NCBI GenBank assembly: GCA_900767695.1
Contig: CAAGAC010000105.1
Location: 1 to 25,785, forward strand
Length of the DNA stretch: 25,785 nt
Direction: 5' to 3'
Source of the DNA: an uncultured Succinivibrio sp.
Lineage (GTDB): Bacteria > Pseudomonadota > Gammaproteobacteria > Enterobacterales > Succinivibrionaceae
In this document: in pieces, positions 8,165 through 15,593 of the stretch
Numbering within the stretch: position 1 is the first letter of the stretch
Layout of the letters: each line of letters opens with the position of its first letter
Notes under the pieces: model-generated
Databases searched by the model: none
What the model was told of the DNA's origin: nothing
What the model saw: only the letters and a program-made list of their open reading frames with translations
Made by a program: the position numbers and the translations under genes

Positions 8165-8293
8165 CCTTCCTTTCCCTGCTTTTCTTCTTTTCCTGCCTTC
8201 CTGCCTTCCTGCCTTCCCTCTCTTCTCCCGGCCTTTGTTCCTTGCCTTTTCGTCTTTTTCTCTGTGTTCTGCTTTGCTCTGTCCTGTCCTTCC
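8165..8293 (-). other. U-free polypurine trailer directly after rodA stop
   Basis: On the plus strand there is no A from 8165 to 8295, so the rodA transcript contains no U for 129 bases after its stop codon. It is mostly A and G. It includes 3.5 tandem copies of the octamer GGCAGGAA (8190-8217), which resembles a repeated Shine-Dalgarno sequence. Confidence 0.8.
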
Positions 8294-9445
8294 CTACTTC
8301 CCGAAGATCATGACCTTCTTGTGGGTGTGGATGGACATGATGATGCCGAAGCTCACCGAGAGGGTGGCCATCGAGGTGCCTCCGTAGCTGACGAAGGGGA
8401 GGGGGACTCCCACCACGGGGAGGATCCCGCTGACCATTCCGATATTCACGAAGATGTAGAACATGAACGTGAAGGTGAAGGCCCCTGAGAGGATCCTCTC
8501 GAAGTTCTCCCTGGCCTTCATCGTGATGACGACGCACCTCCAGATGATAAAGCAGTAGAGCGCCATCAGGATCACGAAGCCTATGAGCCCGGTCTCCTCG
8601 GAGAGCACCGCGAAGATGAAGTCGGTGTGGGGCTCTGGCAGGAAGTCAAGCTGGGACTGGCTGCCCTGGAGCCAGCCCTTGCCGTAGATGCCGCCCGAGC
8701 CTATGGCTATCTTCGACTGGATGATGTGGTAGCCGGCCCCCAGCGGATCGGAGGTTGGATCGAGCAGCGTGAACACCCGTGCCTTCTGGTAGTCATGGAG
8801 CACGAAGTTCCACATCACAGGCACCGCGGCCGCCGCAGCCCCGAGCCCGAGCAGGATCCACCACCATGGCAGCCCTGCGAGGAATATGGCGATCATCCCC
8901 GAGACCGCGACGAGGCCCGCGGTGCCGAGATCTGGCTCCATGAGGATGAGCCCCGTGGGCACCCCCACGATGAAGAACGAGATGAGCGTGTTGACGGTCT
9001 TGGGAGGAATGGGCCCCTTTGAGAGGAAGGCCGCAACGGTGAGCGGCATCACCACCTTGAAGATCTCGGAGGGCTGCACTCTGACAATCCCTAGGTTCAG
9101 CCAGCGCTGCGCGCCCTTGGAGATGTCGCCAAAGAGTTCTACCAGGATCAGCATCACCACTCCGAAGAGGTAGAAGTAGAAGGAGAGCTTTGCAAAGTAC
9201 CGAGGCGGGATCTGGGCAAAGAACACGACGAGCGCGACAGCGCCTGCCGTGTGCAGGCACTTTCTTACCATCATCGCGCTGTCGCGCCCGGATGCCGAGT
9301 AGAGCACGAAGAGCGAGAGCAGCATCAGCACCATGAGCGCTGCCAGCAATGGAGCGTCGATGTGGTGCCTGAAGAAGAACCCTCCTTTCTCCACCACGGT
9401 GTTGACCTTCAAAAGCGACGCCTTGGCCGCTGCATCCTGCCTCAT
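8294..9445 (-). CDS. rodA: RodA, SEDS-family peptidoglycan glycosyltransferase
   Basis: A SEDS-family polytopic membrane protein that polymerises lipid II into glycan strands of the side wall and works with PBP2 in the Rod complex. The 383 residues start with a cytoplasmic N-terminus, then about ten membrane helices. Family landmarks are AQRWLNLGIVRVQPSEIFK, LILMEPDLGTA, and the large periplasmic loop with LGAGYHIIQSKIAIGSGGIYGKG and SQLDFLPEPHTDFIF, which contains the Asp region needed for activity. The end is VPLPFVSYGGTSMATLSVSFGI. AGGAAAG sits just before the ATG. mrdA lies upstream in the same direction, but 384 bases away rather than adjacent as in E. coli. Confidence 0.95.
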   Translation of the reverse strand: MRQDAAAKASLLKVNTVVEKGGFFFRHHIDAPLLAALMVLMLLSLFVLYSASGRDSAMMVRKCLHTAGAVALVVFFAQIPPRYFAKLSFYFYLFGVVMLILVELFGDISKGAQRWLNLGIVRVQPSEIFKVVMPLTVAAFLSKGPIPPKTVNTLISFFIVGVPTGLILMEPDLGTAGLVAVSGMIAIFLAGLPWWWILLGLGAAAAAVPVMWNFVLHDYQKARVFTLLDPTSDPLGAGYHIIQSKIAIGSGGIYGKGWLQGSQSQLDFLPEPHTDFIFAVLSEETGLIGFVILMALYCFIIWRCVVITMKARENFERILSGAFTFTFMFYIFVNIGMVSGILPVVGVPLPFVSYGGTSMATLSVSFGIIMSIHTHKKVMIFGK

Positions 9446-9829
9446 CTTTCCTGCCTAGTGTGTCCTTGAGCGCCTGGGCCATGGCACGGCCTTGGCATCA
9501 TCCTGCGATGACGCCGCCAATTGCCTTGCCCTGCCCAGCCCTCATGCTGTGTTTTTCCCTGTTTCCTTATCTGTTCTCTTGTTCTCTTTGCCTGCTTGCC
9601 TTGCTCTCTTTTTCCTTTCTTTCCCTGCTCCTGGGTCCTTGCTCCTGTCATGCTCTGGCCTTTGCCGCGGCCGGGCTCCTGTCCTGTCCTGCCCTGGGCG
9701 TTGCCTTCTTTGCCATGGAGGCTGTCCGGAACTTTTTCTTTTCTTCCTTCTCGGCTTCTTTCGGCTTTTCTCTGCTTTGTTGTTCTTGTTCTTGTTCTTG
9801 TCTTTGTTCTTTTTTTCTTTCTTCCCTGC
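9446..9829 (-). other. Purine-rich, nearly U-free mrdA-rodA spacer
   Basis: The plus strand has no A from 9732 to 9831, so the transcript has no U for 98 bases after the mrdA stop. Farther on, 9651-9714 and 9570-9649 also lack A completely, separated by single A residues. A hexamer microsatellite (ACAAGA repeated, about 9783-9803) is included. The open frames here are lysine- and arginine-rich artefacts of this composition. The only other element I see is the rodA ribosome binding site at the left end. Confidence 0.75.
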
Positions 9830-11860
9830 CTACTGCACGCCCACGGTGCCGCCCATGCCGAACTTGACGTACCTGGGCTCGGACTCTCCCATGTAGCCGC
9901 CTGGGTTGAGCTCCAGGAGGTACTTGTCGATGAGCGCCCTTGCGATCGGGGCAGCCATGCGCGAGCCGCCGCCCGCGTTCTCCAGAATCACGCCCACGAG
10001 GATCCTGGGCTTCAGAAACGGCGCGTACGCCACGAAGAGCGCGTTGTCGCGGTGCTCGACCTTGATGCGGGAGGCGTCGTACTTCTCGCCCTGCTTTACC
10101 GCGACAAGCTGCGCGGTGCCGGACTTGCCGGCTGCCTTGTAGCGCGCGCCCTCGAAGGCGCGCCTGCCGGTGCCCTCGGGACCGTTGACCACGAGGTACA
10201 TGCCGTCGCGGCAGACGTCCCAGTAGGAGCTGTCGCGAAGCTCTATCACGGGAGGCCTCTCGCGGCTTACAAAGCCGCGCCTTACCTTGCCGCCGTCGGC
10301 AGGATCAGCAATTTGCCGCATGAGGTGCGGGGTGTTGACCCTGCCGCGCTCGGCAAGCGTCATGTGGGCCTTCACCAGCTGCATGAGGGTTGTGGTCCAG
10401 TAGCCCTGGCCGATGCCGATGGGCACGGTGTCGCCCAAGGCCCAGCCGCGGTGGAAGCGCGCGCGCTTCCACTCGCGGCTTGGGTTCACCCCGGTGGACT
10501 CCTCCATGAGGTCGATGTTGGTCTTTTTGCCAAACCCGAAGATGTCCAGGTACCTGTGGATGGTGTTGACCCCCGCGCGGTAGGCAAGATCGTAGAAGTA
10601 GGTGTCGGCCGAGACCTCGAGCGCGCGGTAGAGATCGAGCCAGCCGTGGCCCCAGGATCTCCAGTCGCGGAACTGGTGGGTGGAGTTTGGCAGCCTGAAG
10701 TACGGCATCCCGAAGAACGATCCCGTCGGGGTGACGAGGCCCTCGTTGAGGCCCATAACGCACATGAGGGGCTTGGCGGTGGACGCCGGGGCGTAGCCGC
10801 CCTGGGTCACGCGGTTGATGAGGGGGCGTCCGGGGTTGTTCAGGAGGCGCGAGTAGTCGCGGGACCTTATCCCTCTTACGAATAAATTCGGATCGTAGGA
10901 GGGGTTTGAGTACATGGCGAGGATCTCGCCCGTGGCAGGATCGATGGCCGCGACCGCGCCGCGGGTGTCGCCCAGCAGCTCCTGGGCGTAGTACTGGAGC
11001 CTTATGTCCAGGGAGACCGTGATGTCGTCGCCGGGCTTTGGCGGGTTGTACTTGATGGTGCGGATTATCTGGCCGTGGCTGTTGACCTCGACCTCGCGCG
11101 ATCCGGTCCTGCCGTGGAGCACGTCCTCGTAGTACCTCTCGATGCCAAGCTTGCCGATCTCGGTCGATCCCTCGTAGTTGTCGATGCGCCCGTCGGCGGT
11201 GAGCATGTCGACGTCGGCCTGGTTTATGCGCGAGACGTAGCCTATCGCATGGGTCGCGATGTCGGCGAAGGGGTAGTAGCGCTTGAGCGACGCCGCGACC
11301 TGGACATTGGGGTAGCGGTAGCTGTTCACCGAGAACGTCGCTATCTGCTCCTCGGAGAGGAGGTCGGAGATCTCGATGCCCGAGAACTTCTTGCGGGTGC
11401 GGGCCTGGCGCGAGAGCGAGAGCGCCTCGCGGTCGGAGAGATCGAGCGAGAGCAGGGAGTTGATCTCGCGGATCTCGGCAAGCGTGTCGAACTCTTTTGC
11501 AGGGTACAGCACCAGGTGGTAGACCGGGCGGTTGTCTGCAAGCACCACGCCGTTGCGGTCATAGATGATCCCGCGCGAGGGCACGACCGAGACTATCTTG
11601 AGGCGGTTCTCGTTGGAGCGGGTCTGGTAGTCCTTGTAGGAGAGCACCTGGAGGTAGTAGAGGTTTGAGAACAGCACCGCCACCATCGCAGCGCAGATGA
11701 CGAGGCAGGCAAGCACCCTGTTGCGGAAGATCCGGTTCTCGGCCTCGGTGTCGCGCCTGCCGTTGCCCTGCGGGGCCTGGCCCGGGCGGCGCCTGCGCCG
11801 CTCGGGGCCAAAGAGCTGCCGCTCCTTGGCTTTATTTATTTCAGGGTTGAACAGGGACAC
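9830..11860 (-). CDS. mrdA: PBP2, elongation-specific peptidoglycan transpeptidase
   Basis: A class B penicillin-binding protein that cross-links peptidoglycan during side-wall growth as partner of RodA. The single membrane anchor is at about 48-70. The pedestal domain includes RGIIYDRNGVVLADN (96-110). The transpeptidase domain carries STAK (Ser360, Lys363), SAD (417-419) and KSGT (579-582). At 676 residues it is slightly longer than E. coli PBP2 (633), from a basic N-terminal extension (RRRRRPGQ) and a Gly-rich C-terminus. The start is GTG; an in-frame TGA two codons upstream rules out an earlier start, and no Met occurs before the anchor. The ribosome binding site is weak (TTGAGAA close to the GTG), so translation may be modest. 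An extended -10 promoter lies about 112 bases upstream. Confidence 0.95.
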   Translation of the reverse strand: MSLFNPEINKAKERQLFGPERRRRRPGQAPQGNGRRDTEAENRIFRNRVLACLVICAAMVAVLFSNLYYLQVLSYKDYQTRSNENRLKIVSVVPSRGIIYDRNGVVLADNRPVYHLVLYPAKEFDTLAEIREINSLLSLDLSDREALSLSRQARTRKKFSGIEISDLLSEEQIATFSVNSYRYPNVQVAASLKRYYPFADIATHAIGYVSRINQADVDMLTADGRIDNYEGSTEIGKLGIERYYEDVLHGRTGSREVEVNSHGQIIRTIKYNPPKPGDDITVSLDIRLQYYAQELLGDTRGAVAAIDPATGEILAMYSNPSYDPNLFVRGIRSRDYSRLLNNPGRPLINRVTQGGYAPASTAKPLMCVMGLNEGLVTPTGSFFGMPYFRLPNSTHQFRDWRSWGHGWLDLYRALEVSADTYFYDLAYRAGVNTIHRYLDIFGFGKKTNIDLMEESTGVNPSREWKRARFHRGWALGDTVPIGIGQGYWTTTLMQLVKAHMTLAERGRVNTPHLMRQIADPADGGKVRRGFVSRERPPVIELRDSSYWDVCRDGMYLVVNGPEGTGRRAFEGARYKAAGKSGTAQLVAVKQGEKYDASRIKVEHRDNALFVAYAPFLKPRILVGVILENAGGGSRMAAPIARALIDKYLLELNPGGYMGESEPRYVKFGMGGTVGVQ

Positions 11861-11931
11861 TTCTCAAGGCACCAGGAAGAACGCGGCTTGGCAGAAAGGC
11901 GCCCAGGGCGCCATGCGAGCAGATGGAACCG

Positions 11932-11961
11932 ATGCGGCAGGCGCCTTTTGCGCCGCCGCAT
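11932..11961 (-). promoter_or_regulatory. Stem-loop at predicted 5' end of mrdA mRNA
   Basis: ATGCGGC plus GGCGC pair with GCGCC plus GCCGCAT, 12 base pairs with a single bulge and a 5-base loop. It begins about 4 bases after the transcript start predicted from the extended -10 at 11972-11980. Confidence 0.55.
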
Positions 11962-11971
11962 GACAGCGTGC

Positions 11972-11980
11972 ATTTTAGCA
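11972..11980 (-). promoter_or_regulatory. Extended -10 promoter for mrdA
   Basis: The minus strand reads TGCTAAAAT, a TGn motif joined to a five-of-six -10 box. No good -35 hexamer is at 17 bases, as is common for extended -10 promoters. Predicted start near 11965, giving a leader of roughly 105 bases. Confidence 0.5.
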
Positions 11981-12008
11981 TGACCCTTGGGGGCAGGGCC
12001 TTTGGCGG

Positions 12009-12164
12009 ATGGTCGACGGCAGGGGCGGATTGGCCTGGTCCAGGCTGCTGGATCTGCCCTTGGAGGGGCTGGCCGCGCTCATGGGCATCAACTCCTGGAG
12101 GGGGCCCTGGCAGGATAGCGAGGAGCATTGGGCCTGGGCGCGGGCTTACCTGACTCTGCGATGA
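12009..12164 (+). CDS. Possible small protein of 51 residues, unknown
   Basis: A short plus-strand frame, ATG at 12009 to TGA at 12162-12164, with an in-frame TAG shortly upstream. The protein is Trp-rich with regular amphipathic patterning (SRLLDLPLEGLAALMGINSW, then an acidic DSEEHWAWARAYLTLR end), and codon choice resembles the GC-rich genes around it. That is unlike the noise frames in other spacers. The ribosome binding site is poor (only GGCGG next to the ATG). It lies antisense to the region upstream of the mrdA promoter. It could be a true small protein or the tail of a decayed gene. I do not recognise a family. Confidence 0.3.
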   Translation: MVDGRGGLAWSRLLDLPLEGLAALMGINSWRGPWQDSEEHWAWARAYLTLR

Positions 12165-12392
12165 AAAGCGCCGCTTCAGAGGCCCTTTCTTGAAAAAATC
12201 TCAGGAACAGTCCCCTGAAGGCAGGGTTTGGAGCTTTGGGAGGAGCTATTACAAGCTCTTTCTCATCTTCCATTATTGCTTTCCAAATTTTCCTGCCCGG
12301 CAAGGAGGTCGAGGTTTAGCTCGATCGCTCTCGCCCGGTCTTTGCGCTTGCTCCGCTCTAGAATCTCACGAGAGCAGGATAAACAGAAATTA

Positions 12393-12406
12393 TGTAGAAT
12401 TCTACA
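12393..12406. promoter_or_regulatory. Perfect 14-bp palindrome TGTAGAATTCTACA, operator-like
   Basis: A perfect dyad TGTAG-AATT-CTACA. On the minus strand it is preceded by GAAAAG and followed by TAAT, so it overlaps a possible -10 box (CATAAT). It shares arms and flanks with the copy at 12627-12640. Confidence 0.55.
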
Positions 12407-12626
12407 CTTTTCATAAGTTGTGTAGGCAGATCCTGCTGGCAGGTCACAAGGTTGAGATAGAATATTGGAATTTCAAGGTGTTGACTCTTGCCTGATTCAG
12501 GGAGCCATCGCCTCCGGCCGAGGCTGTTGAACGGCTTAAGCTCGCCTGCATGCCTGAGTCATGCCTTGGCTCAGGGGATCAGCACGCTCTCAGGAAGGTC
12601 ATAAAAGCATGTTTGGCAATTGATCC

Positions 12627-12640
12627 TGTAGCTTTCTACA
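12627..12640. promoter_or_regulatory. Second copy of the dyad, TGTAGCTTTCTACA
   Basis: Same arms TGTAG and CTACA around four bases. On the minus strand it is preceded by GAAAA and reads TGTAGAAAGCTACA. TTGACT, a fair -35 box, lies about 9 bases before it on that strand. The two copies match over GAAAA(G)TGTAGAA--CTACA--AT. Confidence 0.55.
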
Positions 12641-12765
12641 TTTTCTTGAAGTCAAGGAAGAGGCCGGAAGTTTGGACTTTTCGCTCGGATCCCCCTTTCT
12701 GAAGGCTGCAGGGGTGCCGGCATGCTTCAGCCTCGCGCCGGAGGGCAAGGCGCATCCTCCCAAAG

Positions 12766-12792
12766 CAAAGGCCCCTCGTCGAGGAGCCTTTG
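12766..12792 (-). terminator. Hairpin ending the RNA methyltransferase transcript
   Basis: CAAAGGC-T-CCTC pairs with GAGG-G-GCCTTTG with one G-U pair and a GAC loop, starting 23 bases after the stop codon. A short T-containing tail (CTTTGGG) follows, so termination strength is uncertain. Confidence 0.5.
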
Positions 12793-12814
12793 GCATTGAT
12801 GGCGTTGACTACTC

Positions 12815-14842
12815 TCAGGCTTCTGAATCCTTGGATGCGTCCTTGGCCTCTGGCGCGCTCTCGGCAGCGTCCTCGCCTGTCCCAGCATCCTGTGCAGCGC
12901 CTTCATCTCCAGCAGGGGCGGCGGTGGCCTCGGATGACGGCGCTGCCAGTGACTCAGGGGCGGCGCCTGCAGTGGCCTCTGGCGCTACCTGCGCCGCGTC
13001 AGCCTCTGCCGCAGCGTCCCTGGCCTCCTCGCCCTTGGGCGCGGAGTCCTTCTTCTCGGACTTGAGATCGGCGATGCGCTCGAGCTTTGCCATGTAGAAG
13101 CCGTCGGTGCCGCCGGAGGGCATCAGGCGGCGCTCGGAGACGAGCTTGAACTCGCCGCCGTGCTTTTCAAGGAAGCGCTTAACCTGCTCCTCGTCCTCGG
13201 AGGGCAGGATCGAGCAGGTCGAGTAGACCACGATGCCGCCGACCCTGGCCATCATCGCGTAGCGCTCGAGGATCTCCTCCTGCGCGTAGCGGATCTTGCG
13301 GATCTTCTCGGCGCCGTCGCGCCACTTGGTGTCGGGGATGCGGCGGACGATCCCGGTGCCGGAGCAGGGGGCGTCGATGAGCACGCGGTCGGCCTGGCCG
13401 TAGAGGCGCTTGGCGGTCTTGGTGGACTCGATGAGCCTTGGCTCGATGTTGAAGGCCCCGGCGCGGCGGGCGCGCTTCTTGAGATCCTCAAGCTTCCAGT
13501 CCTCGGTGTCCATCGCGATGATGGTGCCCTTGCCCTTCATGAGCGCGGCGATCTCCAACGTCTTGCCGCCGGCGCCGGCGCAGGCGTCGACGACCCTCTC
13601 GCCTTCCTTGGGATCGAGGAACTCGGCTATCTGCTGCGAGCCGGCGTCCTGCTGCTCGAAAAGCCCGTCGCGGAAGGCCGACGTCCGAAAGAGCGCGGAG
13701 TTCGAGGTGACCTCGAGGGCGTTCCTGACGCCCGCAACCGGCCTTGTGACCACGCCCTCGTCCGAGAGCCTGGAGGCCAGGGAGTCGCGGTCGCACTTTA
13801 TGGTATTGGCGCGGATGAAGCGCCTGGGGCTTTCTGAGAGGGCCTTGCGCTCGGCCTCCCACTTCTCCCCAAGCTCCTTCCTGCAGATCTCGTCGAGCCA
13901 CAGCGGGCAGCCCTCCACGAGCAGGGGATCGTTCTGGGCCTCGCCCAGGCGCTTCTTGACGCCGCTGCGGTCGAAGTTCTCCTCGCCCGTGATCTCGGGA
14001 AGCGGCCAGTGCATGTACTCGCAGTACGTGAAGAGCAGCCTGCCCGGGTGATTTGCAAAGTCGGAGGGGCGCTTGAGCCCTGCGGCGAAGGCGTAGAAGG
14101 AGAGGCGCTGGAACATCGCGTTGACGTTGCGGATGATGAAGCCCTGCTCCACGGGATCGATCTTCACCTTGGCAAACCAGATGGCGTAGGCGCGATCGAG
14201 GAGCTTGCCCTCGCAGAGGACGTCGCGGAGGATCGACATCACGAGCCTCTCCTGGAAGGGCGAGAGTCCCGGGCGGTGCCCGCGGCGATCCTCCATGCCC
14301 TCCTCGTTCACAGGCCCGCGCCTGAAGCTCCTGCCGCCGCTGCGGCCGTCGCGCCTGAAGCTGCGATCGCCATGGCCAAAGCCCCCGCGATCGCCCCTGC
14401 CGAAGCTGCGGCGGGATGAGCCCTCGTCCCCGTCGCCGTCGCGGCCAAAGCCGCGTCCGCCCTCGAAACCCTCGCCGTCATTGCGGTTGAAGCCGCGGCG
14501 GCCGTAGGAGCGCCCGTCGCGATCGCCCCGGTCATAGCCCGCGCGATCGCCGCGGCCAAAGCCGCCGCGCCCTGAGCCCTCATCGCCGCGGCCCTGGCTG
14601 CGGCGCTCGCCGCGCCCGAACCACTCCTGATCCTCGCCGCCATCGCGCTCGCCGCCTCTATCGCGGCCGTAGCCGGAATCGCCCCTGCCGCGGCCAAATC
14701 CATCGTTCCTGCGGCCAAAACGCTCCGGCCTGCGGCCCTCGCTGCGGCCCCCGTCATCCCTGTGGCCGTTGTTCTCCCGGGCCGCCCTGGGGGCCGCGCC
14801 CCAGGGGGACTGGCTGCTGCTGCCTTCGCTCTTGCTGTCCAT
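12815..14842 (-). CDS. RsmB/NOP-family RNA m5C methyltransferase with RG-rich N-terminal domain
   Basis: A SAM-dependent RNA cytosine-5 methyltransferase, probably acting on rRNA or tRNA. The catalytic core runs from about 335 to 592: the SAM loop VVDACAGAGGKTLEIAALM (417-435), motif IV DAPCSGTG with Cys493, and motif VI STCSILPSEDEEQ with Cys543, the two cysteines used for catalysis and release. Residues 192-290 form a helical domain preceding the core. Two additions are unusual. Residues 1-190 are almost entirely Arg, Gly, Asp, Phe and Tyr with repeated GRGD, FGRG and YDRGDR units, an RGG-like disordered region. Residues 594-675 are an acidic, Ala-rich tail. Total 675 residues, against about 430-480 for E. 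coli RsmB and RsmF. AGGATC adjoins the ATG. I cannot say which base is modified. Confidence 0.88.
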   Translation of the reverse strand: MDSKSEGSSSQSPWGAAPRAARENNGHRDDGGRSEGRRPERFGRRNDGFGRGRGDSGYGRDRGGERDGGEDQEWFGRGERRSQGRGDEGSGRGGFGRGDRAGYDRGDRDGRSYGRRGFNRNDGEGFEGGRGFGRDGDGDEGSSRRSFGRGDRGGFGHGDRSFRRDGRSGGRSFRRGPVNEEGMEDRRGHRPGLSPFQERLVMSILRDVLCEGKLLDRAYAIWFAKVKIDPVEQGFIIRNVNAMFQRLSFYAFAAGLKRPSDFANHPGRLLFTYCEYMHWPLPEITGEENFDRSGVKKRLGEAQNDPLLVEGCPLWLDEICRKELGEKWEAERKALSESPRRFIRANTIKCDRDSLASRLSDEGVVTRPVAGVRNALEVTSNSALFRTSAFRDGLFEQQDAGSQQIAEFLDPKEGERVVDACAGAGGKTLEIAALMKGKGTIIAMDTEDWKLEDLKKRARRAGAFNIEPRLIESTKTAKRLYGQADRVLIDAPCSGTGIVRRIPDTKWRDGAEKIRKIRYAQEEILERYAMMARVGGIVVYSTCSILPSEDEEQVKRFLEKHGGEFKLVSERRLMPSGGTDGFYMAKLERIADLKSEKKDSAPKGEEARDAAAEADAAQVAPEATAGAAPESLAAPSSEATAAPAGDEGAAQDAGTGEDAAESAPEAKDASKDSEA

Positions 14843-15040
14843 GATCCTGATGTGTCCTGTGTATGTATTAAAAATTCAGATAAATGAAATGGCTCTATTG
14901 ATGAAGACCCCAAGGCCCCGGGCCTTCCTGCAACGCCAATGGCCAAGGTCAAAGCCCGCCTGCCCCATGGCCGCCTGCACCCGCGTATGCCTGGGAGCGC
15001 AAGGGCCATCTAAAAGATGCCCGGCCATCGGCGCCAGGCC

Positions 15041-15577
15041 TCAATCCCTCGCCCTGGGCTTTTGCCCCCTTGCCTTCCCGCGCTCCTGCGCCCTGGCGCC
15101 AAAGCCCGACTGCTTGAGCGAGAAGCCCTCTGAGGAGCGCCAGCAGTCAAGCCCGCTGCGGACATTGCCGGTTACAAGCTCGGCAGCCAGGCTCGGGCTT
15201 TTGAGCTTCAGATCGCGCGTCAGGGTGAAGCACCCGGCCTGTGGGTCGAGCACCAGCGTCCCGTCTCCAAGAAGCCTCTCCCGAAGCTCCTTCACATGGG
15301 ATGGCAGCGACTCCACCGCCTCAAGGCACGCCTGCGAGCCCTTGATGAGCACGAAGGAGGGCGCGCTGCGCCTGCCCTCGGGGTATCCCCGCGCCATGAG
15401 GGCGCCTTTTCTCAGGGTGTAGATCTCGCTCCCGCCGCGCCCGGCGGCCGAGGCTGCCAGGGACTTGAGCGAGAGGAGCTCCTCGTAGACGGCGATCGGC
15501 ATGACCGCGTGGGTCCTGGCGCCGCTCCCGTCGGTGAGAAAGTAGATCCCGCCGCCATCTCGTGCCTTCAAAGTCAT
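15041..15577 (-). CDS. DUF4357-domain protein, function unknown
   Basis: A 178-residue protein. The first ~40 residues (IYFLTDGSGARTHAVMPIAV) resemble the end of small antitoxin-like domains. Residues 53-151 match the DUF4357 pattern: YTLRKGALMARGYPEGRRSA, then SFVLIKGS, and near the end LKSPSLAAELVTGNVRSGLDCWR. DUF4357 is often found in restriction-modification or toxin-related proteins, but its biochemical role is unknown. The C-terminus is short and basic (KARGQKPRARD). There is no Shine-Dalgarno sequence before the ATG; instead TGCTATCCT ends 6 bases before it, which predicts a leaderless mRNA. The gene lies between the alaA terminator and the methyltransferase. Confidence 0.7.
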   Translation of the reverse strand: MTLKARDGGGIYFLTDGSGARTHAVMPIAVYEELLSLKSLAASAAGRGGSEIYTLRKGALMARGYPEGRRSAPSFVLIKGSQACLEAVESLPSHVKELRERLLGDGTLVLDPQAGCFTLTRDLKLKSPSLAAELVTGNVRSGLDCWRSSEGFSLKQSGFGARAQERGKARGQKPRARD

Positions 15578-15583
15578 GGAGTA

Positions 15584-15592
15584 AGGATAGCA
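15584..15592 (-). promoter_or_regulatory. Extended -10 promoter giving leaderless mRNA
   Basis: TGCTATCCT on the minus strand. Seven bases beyond the -10 box is 15577, the A of the DUF4357 start codon. The promoter directly abuts the T run of the alaA terminator. Confidence 0.45.
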
Positions 15593-15593
15593 G

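Larger units (their letters stand above)
12165..12765. other. Spacer between mrdA and the methyltransferase, with palindromes
   Basis: About 600 bases without a recognised gene, with AT-rich patches around 12240-12310 and 12380-12490. It holds the two TGTAG-N4-CTACA palindromes, a small stem GAGCT/AGCTC followed by TTTCTC near 12244, and CCTGAG/CTCAGG near 12552-12575. rlmH and rsfS, usual upstream neighbours of mrdA, are not here. Confidence 0.45.

Noticed and set aside
7742..8488. Plus-strand open frame with many Leu/Pro/Ser across the mltB-rodA spacer
   Set aside because: It reads through the polypyrimidine tract into the complement of rodA; no start signal and no domain.
9521..10885. Long plus-strand open frame antisense to mrdA and its spacer
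   Set aside because: The first part translates the polypyrimidine tract into Cys/Ser/Phe repeats, and the rest is the complement of PBP2.
14308..15009. Minus-strand Ala-rich frame overlapping the methyltransferase N-terminus
   Set aside because: It is the shifted frame of the RG-repeat region; the repeat arises from repetitive DNA, and it lacks a ribosome binding site.
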